From: Eutreptiella sp. 'Long Island Sound 2002'
Lineage: Eukaryota > Euglenozoa > Euglenophyceae > Eutreptiales > Eutreptiaceae
Direction of reading: 5' to 3'
DNA: 64,000 nucleotides
Assembly: GCA_964036045.1 (NCBI GenBank)
Contig: OZ038382.1
Span: 142,922,961-142,986,960 of the forward strand
Positions 30,132-41,640 of this stretch are shown piece by piece (the first letter of the stretch is position 1; every line of letters starts with the position of its first letter). The translations under genes were made by a program, and so were the position numbers. Below the pieces are notes generated by a model. It was not told where the DNA came from, ran no database searches, and saw nothing but the letters and a program-made list of their open reading frames with translations.

Positions 30132-30651
30132 CAAGGGGGGTGGCCTGTTCAAATTCTAGACCCCAACCAGGTGCAAAAACTTTTGGGGGTCTGGAGGGGG
30201 GGGGAGGGGGGGTAGGTGGGTCGGCCTGTCAGCCGCAGGGGTCCCTAGAGGGGGTCAGTGGGTACCCCAACATACACACCTCAAAATGATCCCCATGACG
30301 CGCTGATCATTTTGAACATACACAAATGGGGTAAGAAAAAGTTTCAGACAAAATTTGCCCATTAGCTCAGGCTCCCATCAGCCAAGGTCAGACCCGGAGG
30401 TCAGGGGTCAAAAAAATTTCTGTGTTTTTCAAACATTTTCGAGTTCTCCACAAAATTTTGAGTATTTTGAGTGTAGACACATAGGGTAAAAAAAATACCC
30501 CCTCAAGAAGGGCAAAAAAAAAATTCTGCGCGTTGGGCACCGACCCTTTTCCCCAAAATCTCAAATTGGAGAAAGACGGGTTCGAAAACTTGGGGGGGCG
30601 GTCCTGGAGGGGGGGGGGGGGGGGCTGGAATTCGAACAGGCCGCCCCCTTG
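30132..30651. mobile_element. hAT-like MITE, 520 bp
   Basis: The ends are inverted: CAAGGGGGGTGGCCTGTTCA at 30132-30151 against TGTTCGAATTCC-type sequence read inward from 30651 (CAAGGGGGCGGCCTGTTCGA on the minus strand), continuing as AATTC[T/C]AG for about 29 bp in all with few mismatches. TTGCTTCT flanks both sides exactly (30124-30131 and 30652-30659), an 8-bp target duplication. An 8-bp duplication and a CAAGGG start are typical of hAT elements. There is no coding capacity, so it is a non-autonomous MITE. Long G runs sit just inside both ends (about 30195-30212 and 30608-30624). Confidence 0.85.
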
Positions 30652-30659
30652 TTGCTTCT
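30652..30659. repeat. 8-bp target duplication TTGCTTCT (right)
   Basis: Identical to 30124-30131. Confidence 0.88.
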
Positions 30660-33600
30660 ATCAGTCCAAACATGAGGTGGGTGGGATGGTCCCATAGTCC
30701 ATCACTAGGGTGACGGACCTGCCTCCGAACGCAAAATTGCGTGAAATGCAGCAACAAAACACGCACGGACTGGTGCAACTTATCAGGGCCGCCACGCCAG
30801 ATGTTCCTGACCAAACCCCAATGCCACAACTGTCCAAACAAATGCTATACCACCCATACACATCATTGTACGACAGTTGCCAGGCCATCAAAGTTCCATT
30901 CTTTCTTCCAATGAAAGGGGCTGGTCCATATCCCAAAATGGAAAGGGGCCATGCAAAAAGCGTAGATTAGGGCCCTGTATCAAAATTGGCCCAAAAAGAT
31001 GCCCAGTGTGCTGACGCTCCCCTCCCTTGCTGGGCCAGATTCGGGAGTTGGACTAGCTCATGGCCTTTTAAATTTCAGATATTGAGCTATGCGACACTGA
31101 AAATCTGATTGTCACAAATATATTTCAGATGGCGTTGATAAGCTGCTGACAAGGTAGAAAAGGGGCAGGCAGCAACCACCAGATTCAGATATTCATTTGA
31201 GGGATGCAAGATTGTTTGGTACTGTCTGCAAGCATTGCTGAGAGAAATGGTGCTCTGGTGGTCTGGCCTTGTCATCATTTTCCAAATCACAGCAACTTTG
31301 GAGAGATGGAGGGGTTTCAGCGGGTTTGGCCTGAGCGACACTATGCCAGGCGTGGATGGGATCAACCTTTTGGGTAATATGCGACACACATGGGCAGTCA
31401 TTATTGCTCAAACACGGACTGATTTAATCCTCGGGCTGCGGAGGATGTTGGAACACATACCAAAGTAAGCAGAGAGTACCCGCAACACAGAGAAAACTTC
31501 TGACGAGAGGGCAATTTCACCATTCTCTTGCGGCAATATCCACAAAGCGCTCACAACTAAAGTTTCATAAATCCAGATGCAGGACGGTATGTTGCCTGGT
31601 CCCCAGCAAATCCCATGCAGTCAATGAAATATCTTGCTGAGTACCCACCAAGTGCCACAGTAAAAAAAAGTATGGGGCTGCGCCACTGAGTCGATGAGGT
31701 TGCATCCCAGAGAATCCAGGCCACTCATAATGATGGTTAAGTATTTGGGCAATAGCACCTGTTGTAATGCAGTACAGTGACTGGAATGAGGAAGAAGAAA
31801 TCCATGAAGGGTGGGTGTATGCGCACCGGATGCCTGACTTGACCTGGACTCACATCATTCAGGATCCCCTTCCTTTTGCCTTGACGTCGCCAGTTGCTGA
31901 ACGTATTTGTGGTCCATGGCAGTTTTGCGGTGCTTGACGGTGTACCGAACTCAGAAACAACAGCCCCTCAAAAACGAACGAAGTCCAGAGTGACTGCCCC
32001 CAGCCCCGTGTTTAGGGAACGTGAAAGGAAGGGGCTGCCGGTGGCAGGGGGTATCTGAGGTCTCTGAAGGAAGAAACACAAAGTGTGCCACTCCCGGGGC
32101 ATGCTAACGAATCAGGTCTTGACACTTTAAAAAAACCCCCCGTTTTGGTCTGTCCAACTGGTTTTTCGGTTTTGCTGCAACTGATGAACCAGTAATTTTC
32201 GGAGGACGAAAAACGGTGTTGATTGGCTCTGGTGTTGCTTTTGACACTACCTATACTATGCACCAAAACACCCCACGACAGAAAATTCATGGGATGCAGG
32301 ACCAAGAATCGTTTCACAAACAGGTCCTAAAATCAAACAACCTGTTGACCCGGCCTTAGTACGTGTAGCTTGTCCTGCGGATCAATGTTGGAAGTCTGCT
32401 CTTGTAAAAGCATTGGCAGAAACGTTGGGCAGCAAAGGGTCAGGCATGTAAGGGTGACCGACGAAAAACCTCTATTACTTGGCCAGCCCTTGCTGCAGAC
32501 AACACCTTCTGCCTCAGGGGAGCAGAGGGCTGTTACTCAGTTGCGTGCAAACTTCATCCATGGGGTCAGACAGCAAGATGGGTGATTGGCGCACGCACGC
32601 GTGCGCGGCACATCCACACCCACACCCACACCCACACCCACACACATTCGCGCATCAGGCGAAACACTGGGAGGCCCGCAGAGTGTACAACCTCATCACC
32701 AGTGATAGCCAGTGAAATAGGGTCAGCTAAGGATTGGATGAAGCCAATGTGGAGTATACACCAGGACATGAAAGGGAAGTCGAGGTGTCGGGCAAAGGTC
32801 GGCAAACGAAATTGATGCTAGCCAGAGGCCAGAGGTCCAGGCAAGTGAAAGCCCAAGAAGAGATGGGCATGGGAAATGGGGTTAGTTTCTGAAGCTGCCT
32901 TTGGAGACGCTGTTTTCAGAGAGGCTATCAGGGCTTGAGGGGCCGAGGGCCTTCGCCCAGGGCAACACATTCTGTGTCTTGGGGGCCACCTTGTAGTCGT
33001 TCGCTGCGAAATGTAGAGGCGGTGTGACACAGGGACAGTAGCGGGAAGGAGGGGAAGCGGAGTGTGTGTGCGCGCACGCACGTATTACCAGCGCCCGCCG
33101 TCTGTGTTGCAGACCAGCCCCCAATTCAGACTTGGGCACACGTGTCTAAATTTTTTTTGGGGGGGGGCGGGGGCGGGGGCGGGCAGGCCACCGCAGCACG
33201 AATGTGGGATGTACTTTGGCACATTCTCCATGGCAGCAGTTGAGGCAGGTGCGTGGCGAGATAGAGAGAGTGGAGTCCACGATACATCACAATTAACTCA
33301 CCACCACAGCCACCCCCCGCACCGCTGCATCACCTACGGCGTAAGATGCAGGCAGGGTGCCCGATGACATGGAACAGTCTTGCGCTGTGACCGATGACTG
33401 TTCCATGAAACATCTTTGTGCAACACCTCATCCGAAGTGCACTGGGGCGGGCATTATCCTGTTGGATTGCACACCATGCTACCGAATCCTTTCGTGCGCA
33501 CCAGCTATGCGTCCCTCGTGTGCCACAGGCTGATTGGATGTGGCGCTGCTTCTCACACACCTGTGCCAACATCATTGGATCGGTGCCCTGACTGAGGCAA

Positions 33601-34300
33601 CAGCAGGCGTGTGTTTGGTTGCATTCCTGTGCCAACTCGACAGTTGGGCGGCGGAGGCCCCTACGCAGCCATCAGGATTCCCAGCAGGGGATTGCTTAGG
33701 GATACTTTTTTGGGGGCGGGTATTCTGGCCTTCCTGGGATTTCGGCCGACCACCCACCTACCCACCAGATCAGAAAAATGCCTCAGAGCCGGTGAATGGA
33801 GGCCGATTTTAGGGACACAAACTTTTTGTGGCCTCAGCCCCCCCCCCCCCCCCCATCAGCCAGCCACCAAACAATCCCCTGAATCCTAGGATGGCCATAG
33901 CGAGACCAGACCCACTGGAGCAGGATCGTCTGCTGGTGTTGCACAGAACCAATCAGCAGATAGTCCCCTGCGCATTCTTCCGCAGTGCACCAAGGCTCAC
34001 CGTCCCAAAACAACATGCATCGAAAGCATGGTGTGGGAGGTGGGGTTACACCGTGCAGGGACATGGCAGGTCCGGTGTGCACAGACCAGCCACAAGGTAC
34101 CAGTCAACTCTTTTGGAAGCGACACTTACACAACTTTTCTGGTCTCATCTGTAGTGCGACAGGAGGGGCCTGCCATAGTGATGGGGTGTCCTTAAGAGCA
34201 AAAAAACCACCCTGACACGCCAACAGAAACGAACGTTCACAGGGACGCTCTCTGCTTCATGGTCAAGGCATGGGCAAGACACAAGACCACAGAAACAATA
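30660..34300. other. Gene-poor stretch with short repeats
   Basis: No gene is supported. Contents seen: a CACACC hexamer run near 32616-32646, a G-rich run near 33161-33182, a 12-bp perfect hairpin at 33368-33407, and a C16 run near 33839-33854. 30870-30960 shares a short phrase (CCATTCTTTCTTCCAA) with 62725-62745. Confidence 0.5.
33368..33407. repeat. Perfect 12-bp stem hairpin
   Basis: CATGGAACAGTC at 33368-33379 pairs exactly with GACTGTTCCATG at 33396-33407, loop 16 nt. CCGATGAC precedes the left arm and overlaps the start of the right arm as a direct repeat. Confidence 0.75.
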
Positions 34301-34309
34301 CTGAACAAT

Positions 34310-34445
34310 GGTTGGCAGTTGGTGGTTGGCAGTTGGTAGTTGGTGGCGGTTGGCGGTTGGTGGCGATTAGTGGTTTGACGGCTGGTGGCAGTTGGCGGCA
34401 GTTGGTGGTGGGTGGTTGGTGGCAGTTGGTGGTTAGCGGTCCCTG
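34310..34445. repeat. GTTGGTGGCA-type minisatellite
   Basis: About 135 bp of imperfect GTTGGTGGCA, GTTGGCGG and GTTGGCA units on the + strand. It is followed by a small perfect inverted repeat, GTCCTTAAG at 34452-34460 and CTTAAGGAC at 34495-34503. Confidence 0.85.
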
Positions 34446-34789
34446 GGGGATGTCCTTAAGGGCTGTCCTCAACAAAAAAAAAATGATTCGGCTTCTTAAG
34501 GACGCCCATGTCGTGACTCTCTGCCACGCAATGCCGCAACGCTTTGGGTTACTGACGAAGAATCTGGATCCCTGTCTGCGTCGGTGCAGTCAGTGGGTAT
34601 AGGAACTGGATTGGAGATAATCTGCACGACCCCTGCTGTTCACAGCACGGCACCACAGCACTGCGGCACACGAACCTATTTACCCTCATTCACTGAATGA
34701 AACATGGACTGAAATGACAAACAATGCATGCCAACAGGAAAGAGGGCAACACCCTGCACAACCTAAATTGGGCACATGTGTGGGGCACT

Positions 34790-34874
34790 TCCCAAAGGGT
34801 TCCTGGATGGTCCTTGGTCCTCACAACAGAGAAAACAAGTTGAGCTTCCCAGGCCGTCCAGGAACCCTTTGGGA
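34790..34874. repeat. 18-bp perfect inverted repeat (long hairpin)
   Basis: TCCCAAAGGGTTCCTGGA at 34790-34807 is the exact reverse complement of 34857-34874. Allowing G-T pairs the stem extends to about 23 bp, with a loop near 40 nt. The left arm also contains the small palindrome CCCAAAGGG / CCCTTTGGG. It could be a precursor-like hairpin or a short foldback element. No target duplication was seen. Confidence 0.8.
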
Positions 34875-35189
34875 CAGCCCCTATCGGTCGAAGCACTTTC
34901 TGGCGTCAATATTCATTTAAATGTACTATGCGAATATGTGTTGTATTGGTGTTTGAAGGGGCTGCCGACAGAAAATGGCCCACAGCAGCTTTCCTCAGAT
35001 TCGGATTGCCTTCCTACCCCAACTGAAATCCCAGTTGATCATGCAGCCCTCCCCACAGTAAAGCAAAATGGCTGCATTCAATCCCCTGTCCTCCGCTTCC
35101 CCTCTTCCCAGCGGACAGTACTGCATGTTGACATATTGACAGGCAACCCACTGCACCAAAAGATCACCTACTTTAACATGCTGTGTGCC

Positions 35190-35510
35190 GCAATCCTTTC
35201 ACTCCAATTTGCACTCCCACTTCCACCGCACTTTTGCGTCTACTGCACTCCACCCCAGATGCACTTTCATGCCCGCTGTAGTTTCACTATTTGCTGCACT
35301 TTCAGTCGGATGCAAATTTCGCTCCCACCTTCCACTGAACATTCACCCCACTGCCAAATTCAGTCGCACTGCTCTTTCAAAACCAGTGCAACTTCGATCC
35401 TACTCCCTCCCGATCCCGCCACAGCTTTACTCCCACTGCACTTTCATTCCCATTGCATTGAAACGCCTATTGCACTATCACTCACGATGGTATTTTCCCT
35501 CCTACTGCCT
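35190..35510. repeat. Degenerate CACTTTCA-type tandem repeat
   Basis: Repeated phrases such as TGCACTTTCA, CTCCCACTGCACTTTCATTC and TTCCACTGAACATTCACC occur every 20 to 25 bases. This explains the open + frame across the region, which is therefore not called as a gene. Confidence 0.5.
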
Positions 35511-35639
35511 ATCACTCACAAAGCAAATTGAGCAGCAGTGACGCATGACCCCCACCTCAATTGTAGTCCCGCTGCACAAACATCCCAATTCTCTTCAAAC
35601 CTCGATGCACATATACTGGAATTGCAGAAGGACACGCGG

Positions 35640-38600
35640 GGGGGTGTGTATGTGCAGGCGTGGGGTGTGTACAAGCAGAGACGTGGCGTGGCAGGCGGTG
35701 GCATGGGGTGTGTGCATGCAGAGGCATGGGGTGTGCGCAGCCGGAGGCGTGGCGTGTGTGCAGGCAGAGCCCCGGGGTGTGTGCAGACGAAGGCGTGGGG
35801 TGTGTGCAGGCAGTGGTGTGCGATGTGGGCAGGGGGAGGCGTGGGGTGTGTGCAGGCCGAGGTGTTGGATGTGTAAGTGCGCAGGCGTGGGATGTGAGCA
35901 GGCAGAGGCGTGGGGTGTGCAGGGCGGGGGGGGGGGGGGGGCGTGGGGTGTGTTCAGGTGAAGGAGTGAGGTGGGTGCAGGCGGTGGTGTGAGGTGTGTG
36001 GAGGCGGAGGTGTGTGGTGTGTGCAGGCGGAGGGGTGGGATGTGTGCATGCGGAGGTATGGGGTGTGTGCAGGCAGAGGCGTGGCGGGTGTGCAGGCGCA
36101 GGCAAGGACTGTGTGCAGGTGGAGGCGTGGGGTGTGTGCAGGCGGAGGCGTGGGGTATGTGCAGGTGAAGGAGTGGTCCCGTGCGCGCAGGTGTCGTGAG
36201 TTGTTCGCAGGCAGAGGCGTAAGGTTTGCAAGCGGAGGCGTGGGGTGTGTGCAGGCGAAGGTGTGGGGTGTGTGCAGGCGGAGGCGTGGGGTTTGTGCAG
36301 GCGAAGGCGTGGGGTGTGTGCAGGCGAAGGTGTGGGGTGTGTGCAGGCGGAGGCGTGGGGTTTGTGCAGGCGAAGGCGTGGGGTGTGTGCAGGCGAAGGG
36401 GTGGGGTGTGTGCAGGTGGTGGCGTGGGGTGTGTGCAGGCGAAGGTGTGGGGTGTGTGCAGGCGGAGGCGTGGGGTTTGTGCAGCCAGAGGCTTGGGGGT
36501 TGTGGAGGCAGAGTCGTGGGGCGTGTGCAAGGCGGAGGCGTGGGGTGTGTGCAGGCAGAGGCGTGGGGTGTGTGCAGGCAGAGGCGTGGGGTATGTGGAG
36601 GCTGAGGCCTGAGGTGTGTGCAGGCGGAGGCGTGGGATGTGTGCAGGCTGAGGCGTGGGGTGTGTGGAGGCAGAGGCGTGGGATGTGTGCAGGCAGTGGT
36701 CTGCGGTGTGTGCAGGCAAAGGCGTGGGATGTGTGCAGGTGCAGGCGTGGGTTGTGTCCAGGTGGAGGCGTGAGCTGTGTGCAGGCGGAGGCGTGGGGTG
36801 TGTGCAGGCGGATGTGTTGGGTGTCGGCAGGAGTGATGTGCGTGCAGGCGGAGGCGTGGAGGGTGTGCAGGCGGAGGTGTGGAGGTGTGTGCAGGCGAAG
36901 GGGTGGGGTGTGTGCAGGCGGAGGCGTGGAGTGTGTGCAGGCGGAGGTGTGGGATGTGTGCAGGCGCAGGCGTGGAGGGTGTGCAGGCTGAGGCATGGGG
37001 TGTGTGGAGGCAGAGGTGTGGGATGTGTGCAGGCGCAGGCGTGGAGGGTGCGCAGGCGGGGGCGGGGGGTGTGTGCAGGCGCAGGCGTGGGATGTGTGCA
37101 GGCGCAGGCGTGTGCAGGCGCAGGCGTGGGTTCTGTCCAGGCAAAGGCGTGAGCTGTGTGCAGGCGGAGGCGTGGGGTGTGTGCAGGCTGATGTGTTGGG
37201 TGTCGGCAGGAGTGATGTGTGTGCAGGCGGAGGCGTGGAGGGTGTGCAGGCGGAGGCGTGGAGGTGTGTGCACGCGGAGGCATGGGGTGTGTGCAGGCGG
37301 AGGCGTGGAGTGTGTGCAGGCGGAGGTGTGGGATGTGTGCAGGCGGAGGCGTGGGGTGTGTGCAGGCGGAGGCGTGGGGTGTGTGCAGGCGGAGGCGTGG
37401 AGGTGGCGTAGGCGGAGGCGTGGAGGGTGTGCAGCCGCAGGCGTCAGGTGTGTGCAGGGTGAAGCGTGGAGTGTGTGCAGGTGGAGGCGTGGGGTGTGTG
37501 CAAGCAGTGGTGTGCAGTATGTGCAGGTGGAGGCGTGGAGGGTGTGCAGGCAGAGGCCTGGGGTGTGTGTAGGCGGAGGCGTGGAGGGTGTGTAGGCAGT
37601 GGTGTGCGGTGTGTGCAAGCGGAGGCGCGAGGTGTATGCAGGCGCAGGCGTGGGGTGCGTGCAGGCAGTGGTGTGCGATGTGTGGAGGCGGAGGCGTGGA
37701 GGGTGTGCAGGCGGAGGTGTGGGGTGTGTGCAAGTGGAGGCTTGGAGTGTGTGCAGCCGGAAGCGTGGAGGTGGCGCAGGCAAAGGCGTGGGGTGTGTGC
37801 AGGCGGAGGCGTCGAGGGTGTGCAGGCAGTGGTGTGCGGTGTGTGCAAGCGGAGGCGTGAAGTGTATGCAGACAGAGGCGTGGGATTTGTGCAGGCGCAG
37901 GTGTGGGGTGCGTGCAGGCGCAGGCATGGGTTGTGTGCGGGCAGAGGCGTGGGATGTGTGCAGGCGGAGGCGTTGGGTGTGCGCAAGAGAGAGTATGGCG
38001 TGTGTGCAAGGAGAGTCATGGGGTATGTGCAGGTGGAGGTCTGGGGTTTGTGCAGGCAAAGGCGTGGGACGTGTGCAGGCGGAGGCGTGGGATGTGTGCA
38101 GGCGGAGGCGTGGGGTGTGTGCAGGCAGTGGTCTGCGGTGTGTGTAGACAGAGGCGTGGGATTTGTGCAGGCGCAGGTGTGGGGTGTGTGTAGGCACAGG
38201 CATGGGTTGTATGCAGGCGCAGGCGTGGGGTGCGTGCAGGCCGATGTGTGGGGGGTGTGCAGGCAAAGGGCTGGAGGGTCTGTAGGTGGAGGCGTGGGGT
38301 GTGTGCAGGCGGAGGTGTGTGGTGTGTGCAGGCGGAGGTGTGCGGTGTGTGCAGGCGGAGGCGTGGGTTTTGTGGAGGCAGAAGCGTGGCGTGTGTGCAG
38401 GCGGAGATGCGGGGTGTGTGCAGGAGAGAGTGTGGGGTGTGTGCAAGCGGAGGCGTGGGGTGTGTGCAGGCGAAGGCCTAGGGTGTGTGCAGGCGGAGGT
38501 GTGGGGTTTGTGCAGGCGGAGGCGTGGAGGTGGCGCAGGCGGAGGCGTGGGGTGTGTGCAGGCGGAGGCGTGGGGTGTGTGCAGGCAGCAGCGTGGGGTG

Positions 38601-38662
38601 TGTGGAGGCAGAAGCGTGGGGTGTGCGGAGGCGGAGGCGTGGGGTGTGCGCAGGCGGGCACT
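35640..38662 (+). repeat. 23-bp minisatellite array 1
   Basis: About 3.0 kb of a 23-bp unit, GGAGGCGTGGGG followed by TGTGTGCAGGC on the + strand, with substitutions in most units. Higher-order structure is visible: a block with GATGTGTTGGGTGTCGGCAG recurs at 36811 and 37190 (379 bp apart), and a block with GACAGAGGCGTGGGATTTG recurs at 37871 and 38147 (276 bp, 12 units). Neither strand of the unit contains a stop in any frame, so very long open frames arise automatically. The + strand is G-rich (GG, GG, GGGG, GG per unit) and could form G-quadruplexes. Confidence 0.95.
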
Positions 38663-41640
38663 GTGTTGCAAGAGTTCCACTACCCATTGCCCCGAGACCG
38701 TGCAACGGTGCAACAGAGGAGTTCCACTGCCCACTGCCGGGAGGCATTGCGACAGTGCAATGCAGGTATTCAACCGCCTTATGTACCCAAGCATTCTGGC
38801 GGTGTAATGTAGGACTTCCACTGCCCACTTACCCCCCAAGTAGTGTGGTAGTGTACTGCAGTTGTCCCGCTACCCAATGTGCGCATGTAATGTGGCAGTG
38901 TTCCGCACGAGTTCTGCTGCCCATTGACCTGAGGCAGTGTGGCAATGTGTTGAAAGAGTTCCACTGCCCACTACCCCAAGGCAATGCGGCAAAGTACTGC
39001 AGTGGTACCACCGCCCACTGCCCCGCCGTGTGGCTGTGTGTTGCACAAATTCCACTGACCACTACACAGTGCGTACTGGAATTCTTGTGTTACACTGACG
39101 CGCTGCCTTGGGGCAATTGGTGGTTGAATTCATGGTGCACAATGCTACATTGCCTGGGGGGTAGTGGGCAACAAGAGTCCTGCAAAACGCTGCTACACTG
39201 CCTAGGGGCAGTGCAACGTAACACCTGCAACACACCGTCACACTGCCTCGGGGGGGGGGGGGGGGGGCAGTGGGTGTTGGTACTTCAGCTACATACAGCC
39301 ACACTGCCTGTGGAAAGTCGCCCTTGCCCGTAGGGATTGCGGCAGTGTAATGCAAAAAGTGCACTGCGGACTAACCCCCCCCCCCCACCGACCGCCACAA
39401 GCATTGTGGCAGTTTGCTGCAAGAGTTGCACTGCCCAGTGCCTGCAGGCAGTGCGGCGGTGTGTTGTAGGAGTTCCACTGCCCACTGTCGCTAGGCAGTG
39501 TGGCCGTGTGCACCATCACTTCCACTGCCCACTGCCCACTGCCCCTAGGCAGTGTGGGATTGTGTTGCAAGAGCTCCACTCCTCACTGCCCCCAAGCAGT
39601 GGGGTGGTGTAATGTGTGAGCTCCCGTGCCCACCGCCCGCAGGCATAGCGGCAGTGTAATGCGGGAGTTCCACTGCCCATTGCCCATCCAGGCAGTGTGG
39701 CAGCATGTTGCAGGTGTTCCGCTACCCAGTGCCCCCATGCAGTGTGGTTGTGTTGCGCACGAGCTCCACTGCCCACCCCCCACCCGAGGCAATGTGGCAA
39801 TGTGTTGAAGCAATTCCATTGCCCATAGCCAGCAGGCAATGTAGCAGTGTAATGCAAGAGTACAACTGCACAATGCCCTACTTTGTGGCGGTGTGTTGCA
39901 GGAATTCCACTGCCCACTACCCACAAGCAGTGTGGCCTTGTGCCGCAGGAATTGCACGGCGCCATGCCTTTAGGCAATGTGGCGGTGTGTTGCAGGAGTT
40001 CCACTACCCAGTGCCCCCATGCAGTTTGCCCGCGTGCACCATTAGTTCCATTACCCACTGCCCCTAGGCAATGTGGCACCATGTTGCGAGAGTTCCACTG
40101 CCTAGTGCCCCCAAGCATTGCGGCAATGTAATGCAGCAGTTCCATGGCCCAGTGCCCATTTAGGCAGTGTGGCGGCGCATTGAAAGTGTCACACTAGACA
40201 CTGGCAGTGTGGCAGCGTGTTGAAGAAGTCCCACTACCCACTGCCCGTTGGGCACTGCAACTCTTGCAGCAGACTGCCACATTGCTTTTGGGTAGTGGGC
40301 AGTGGAACTCATGCGGAAGATTGCAAGTTTGCATGGGGGCTTTCGGTAGCGGTACAAATGCAATTCGCTACCATACTACCTGGGGGGGGTAAATGGGCAG
40401 TGGAACTGCCACATTACACCGCCGCAATGCCCGGATACATTGGGTAGTTGAACTCTTACATTGCTGTGTCGCAATGCCTCCTGGTAGTGGGCAGTGGAAC
40501 TCCTACATCACATCGTTGCACTGCCCGGGGGCAACGGGCAGTGGACTTCTTGCACAACAATGCCGCACATCCAAGGGGCAGTCGGCACAAGAACTGTTGG
40601 TGCCCACGGCTACACTTCCTGGGGAATTGGGCAACCGGACTCCTGCACTACATTGCCTAGGTGCGGTGGGCGGCCGCACTTCTACAATACACTAACACAG
40701 TGGCCGGGGGCCGTGGGCAGCGGAACTCCTGCAATACACCGCCACGGTGCCCGAGGGGGGCGGGGGCATTGGGCAGTGGAACTACCACCTCACACCACCG
40801 CACTACGGGGTGGCCGGCGTTGGTGCTCCCGCAATACACCACCGCATTGCATGGAGGTAGCGTGCAGTAGAACTCCTTCCACACACTGCCACAGTGCCTT
40901 CGGGTAGTGGGCAGTGGAACTCGTGCCGAACATTTCCGCACTGCCTTCAGGGCATTGGGTAGCGGGATACCAGCAATACACTACCACGCTACACATGGGG
41001 GTAGTGGGCAATGGAACTCCTCCATTACATTGCCGCAATGCCTGGGGGCAGTTGGTAGTGGAACTCTTGCATTACACCGCCGCACTGCCTGGGCCCGTAG
41101 GCATTGCGGCAGTCTGTTGTTGGAGTTCCACTGCCCGCTACCCATCACATCCACTACCCACTGCCCCTAGGTAGTGCGGCACTGTGTTGCAAGAGTTCCA
41201 CTCCTCACTGCCCCCAGGCAGTGGGGCGTTGTAATGAAGGAGCTACACCGCCCGCCTACCCGGGCATTGCGGCAATGTAGGCGCACTGCATGGGGGCTGT
41301 GGGCAGTGGAACTCGTGCAACACAACAGTGCACTGCCCACGGGCACTTGGCCTTCCAAGTCCTGCCGCACGCTTCGACACTGCTTGTTGGTCCTAGGCAG
41401 TTGAACTCCTACAACACAGCGCCACACTGAGGGGCACTGTGCAATCATGCTCCTGCAATACACCGCCGCATTGCCTGTGTGCAGTGGGCAATGGAATTGC
41501 TTCAAGAAACTGCCACATTTCCTCGGTGGGTGGGCAGTGGAAATCCCGCGCAACACAACCACAGTGCATGGGGGCACTGTGTAGCGGGACACCTGTAACA
41601 TGCTGCCACACTGCCTAGATGGGAAATGGGCACCGTACAA
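38663..41640. repeat. 47-bp repeat array 1, mixed orientation
   Basis: Unit of about 47 bp with the core GAGTTCCACTGCCCACTGCC, then CC(C/T)(T/A)AGGCAGTG(T/C)GGCGGTGTGTTGCAG. Orientation is forward in 38663-39090, reverse about 39100-39300, forward about 39300-40230, reverse about 40240-41090, forward about 41095-41235, reverse to about 41620. Units are diverged by perhaps 20-30 percent. Contains G17 near 39251-39267 and a C run near 39377. No gene is called; open frames here derive from the repeat. Confidence 0.9.

Noticed and set aside
32616-32646. Telomere-like hexamer run (CACACC)
   Set aside because: Only about five units, internal, and not a known telomere motif; an ordinary microsatellite.
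34776-35531. Plus-strand 251-codon open frame
   Set aside because: It starts inside the long hairpin and runs through a degenerate tandem repeat; no domain and no codon pattern that stands out.
37466-38812. Plus-strand Cys/Arg/Trp-rich open frame of 448 codons
   Set aside because: Opposite strand of the same stop-free repeat, cycling every 23 residues; no start context or domain.
35595-38839. Minus-strand open frames of 804 and 961 codons, rich in His, Pro and Thr
   Set aside because: They lie within the 23-bp minisatellite. The unit has no stop in any frame and only one codon in 23 (TGC) is one substitution from a stop, so long open frames are expected without selection. The sequence cycles every 23 residues in all three frames.
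35640-41640. CRISPR-like array
   Set aside because: Repeats are contiguous without unique spacers, diverged, and set in eukaryotic retrotransposon-rich DNA.
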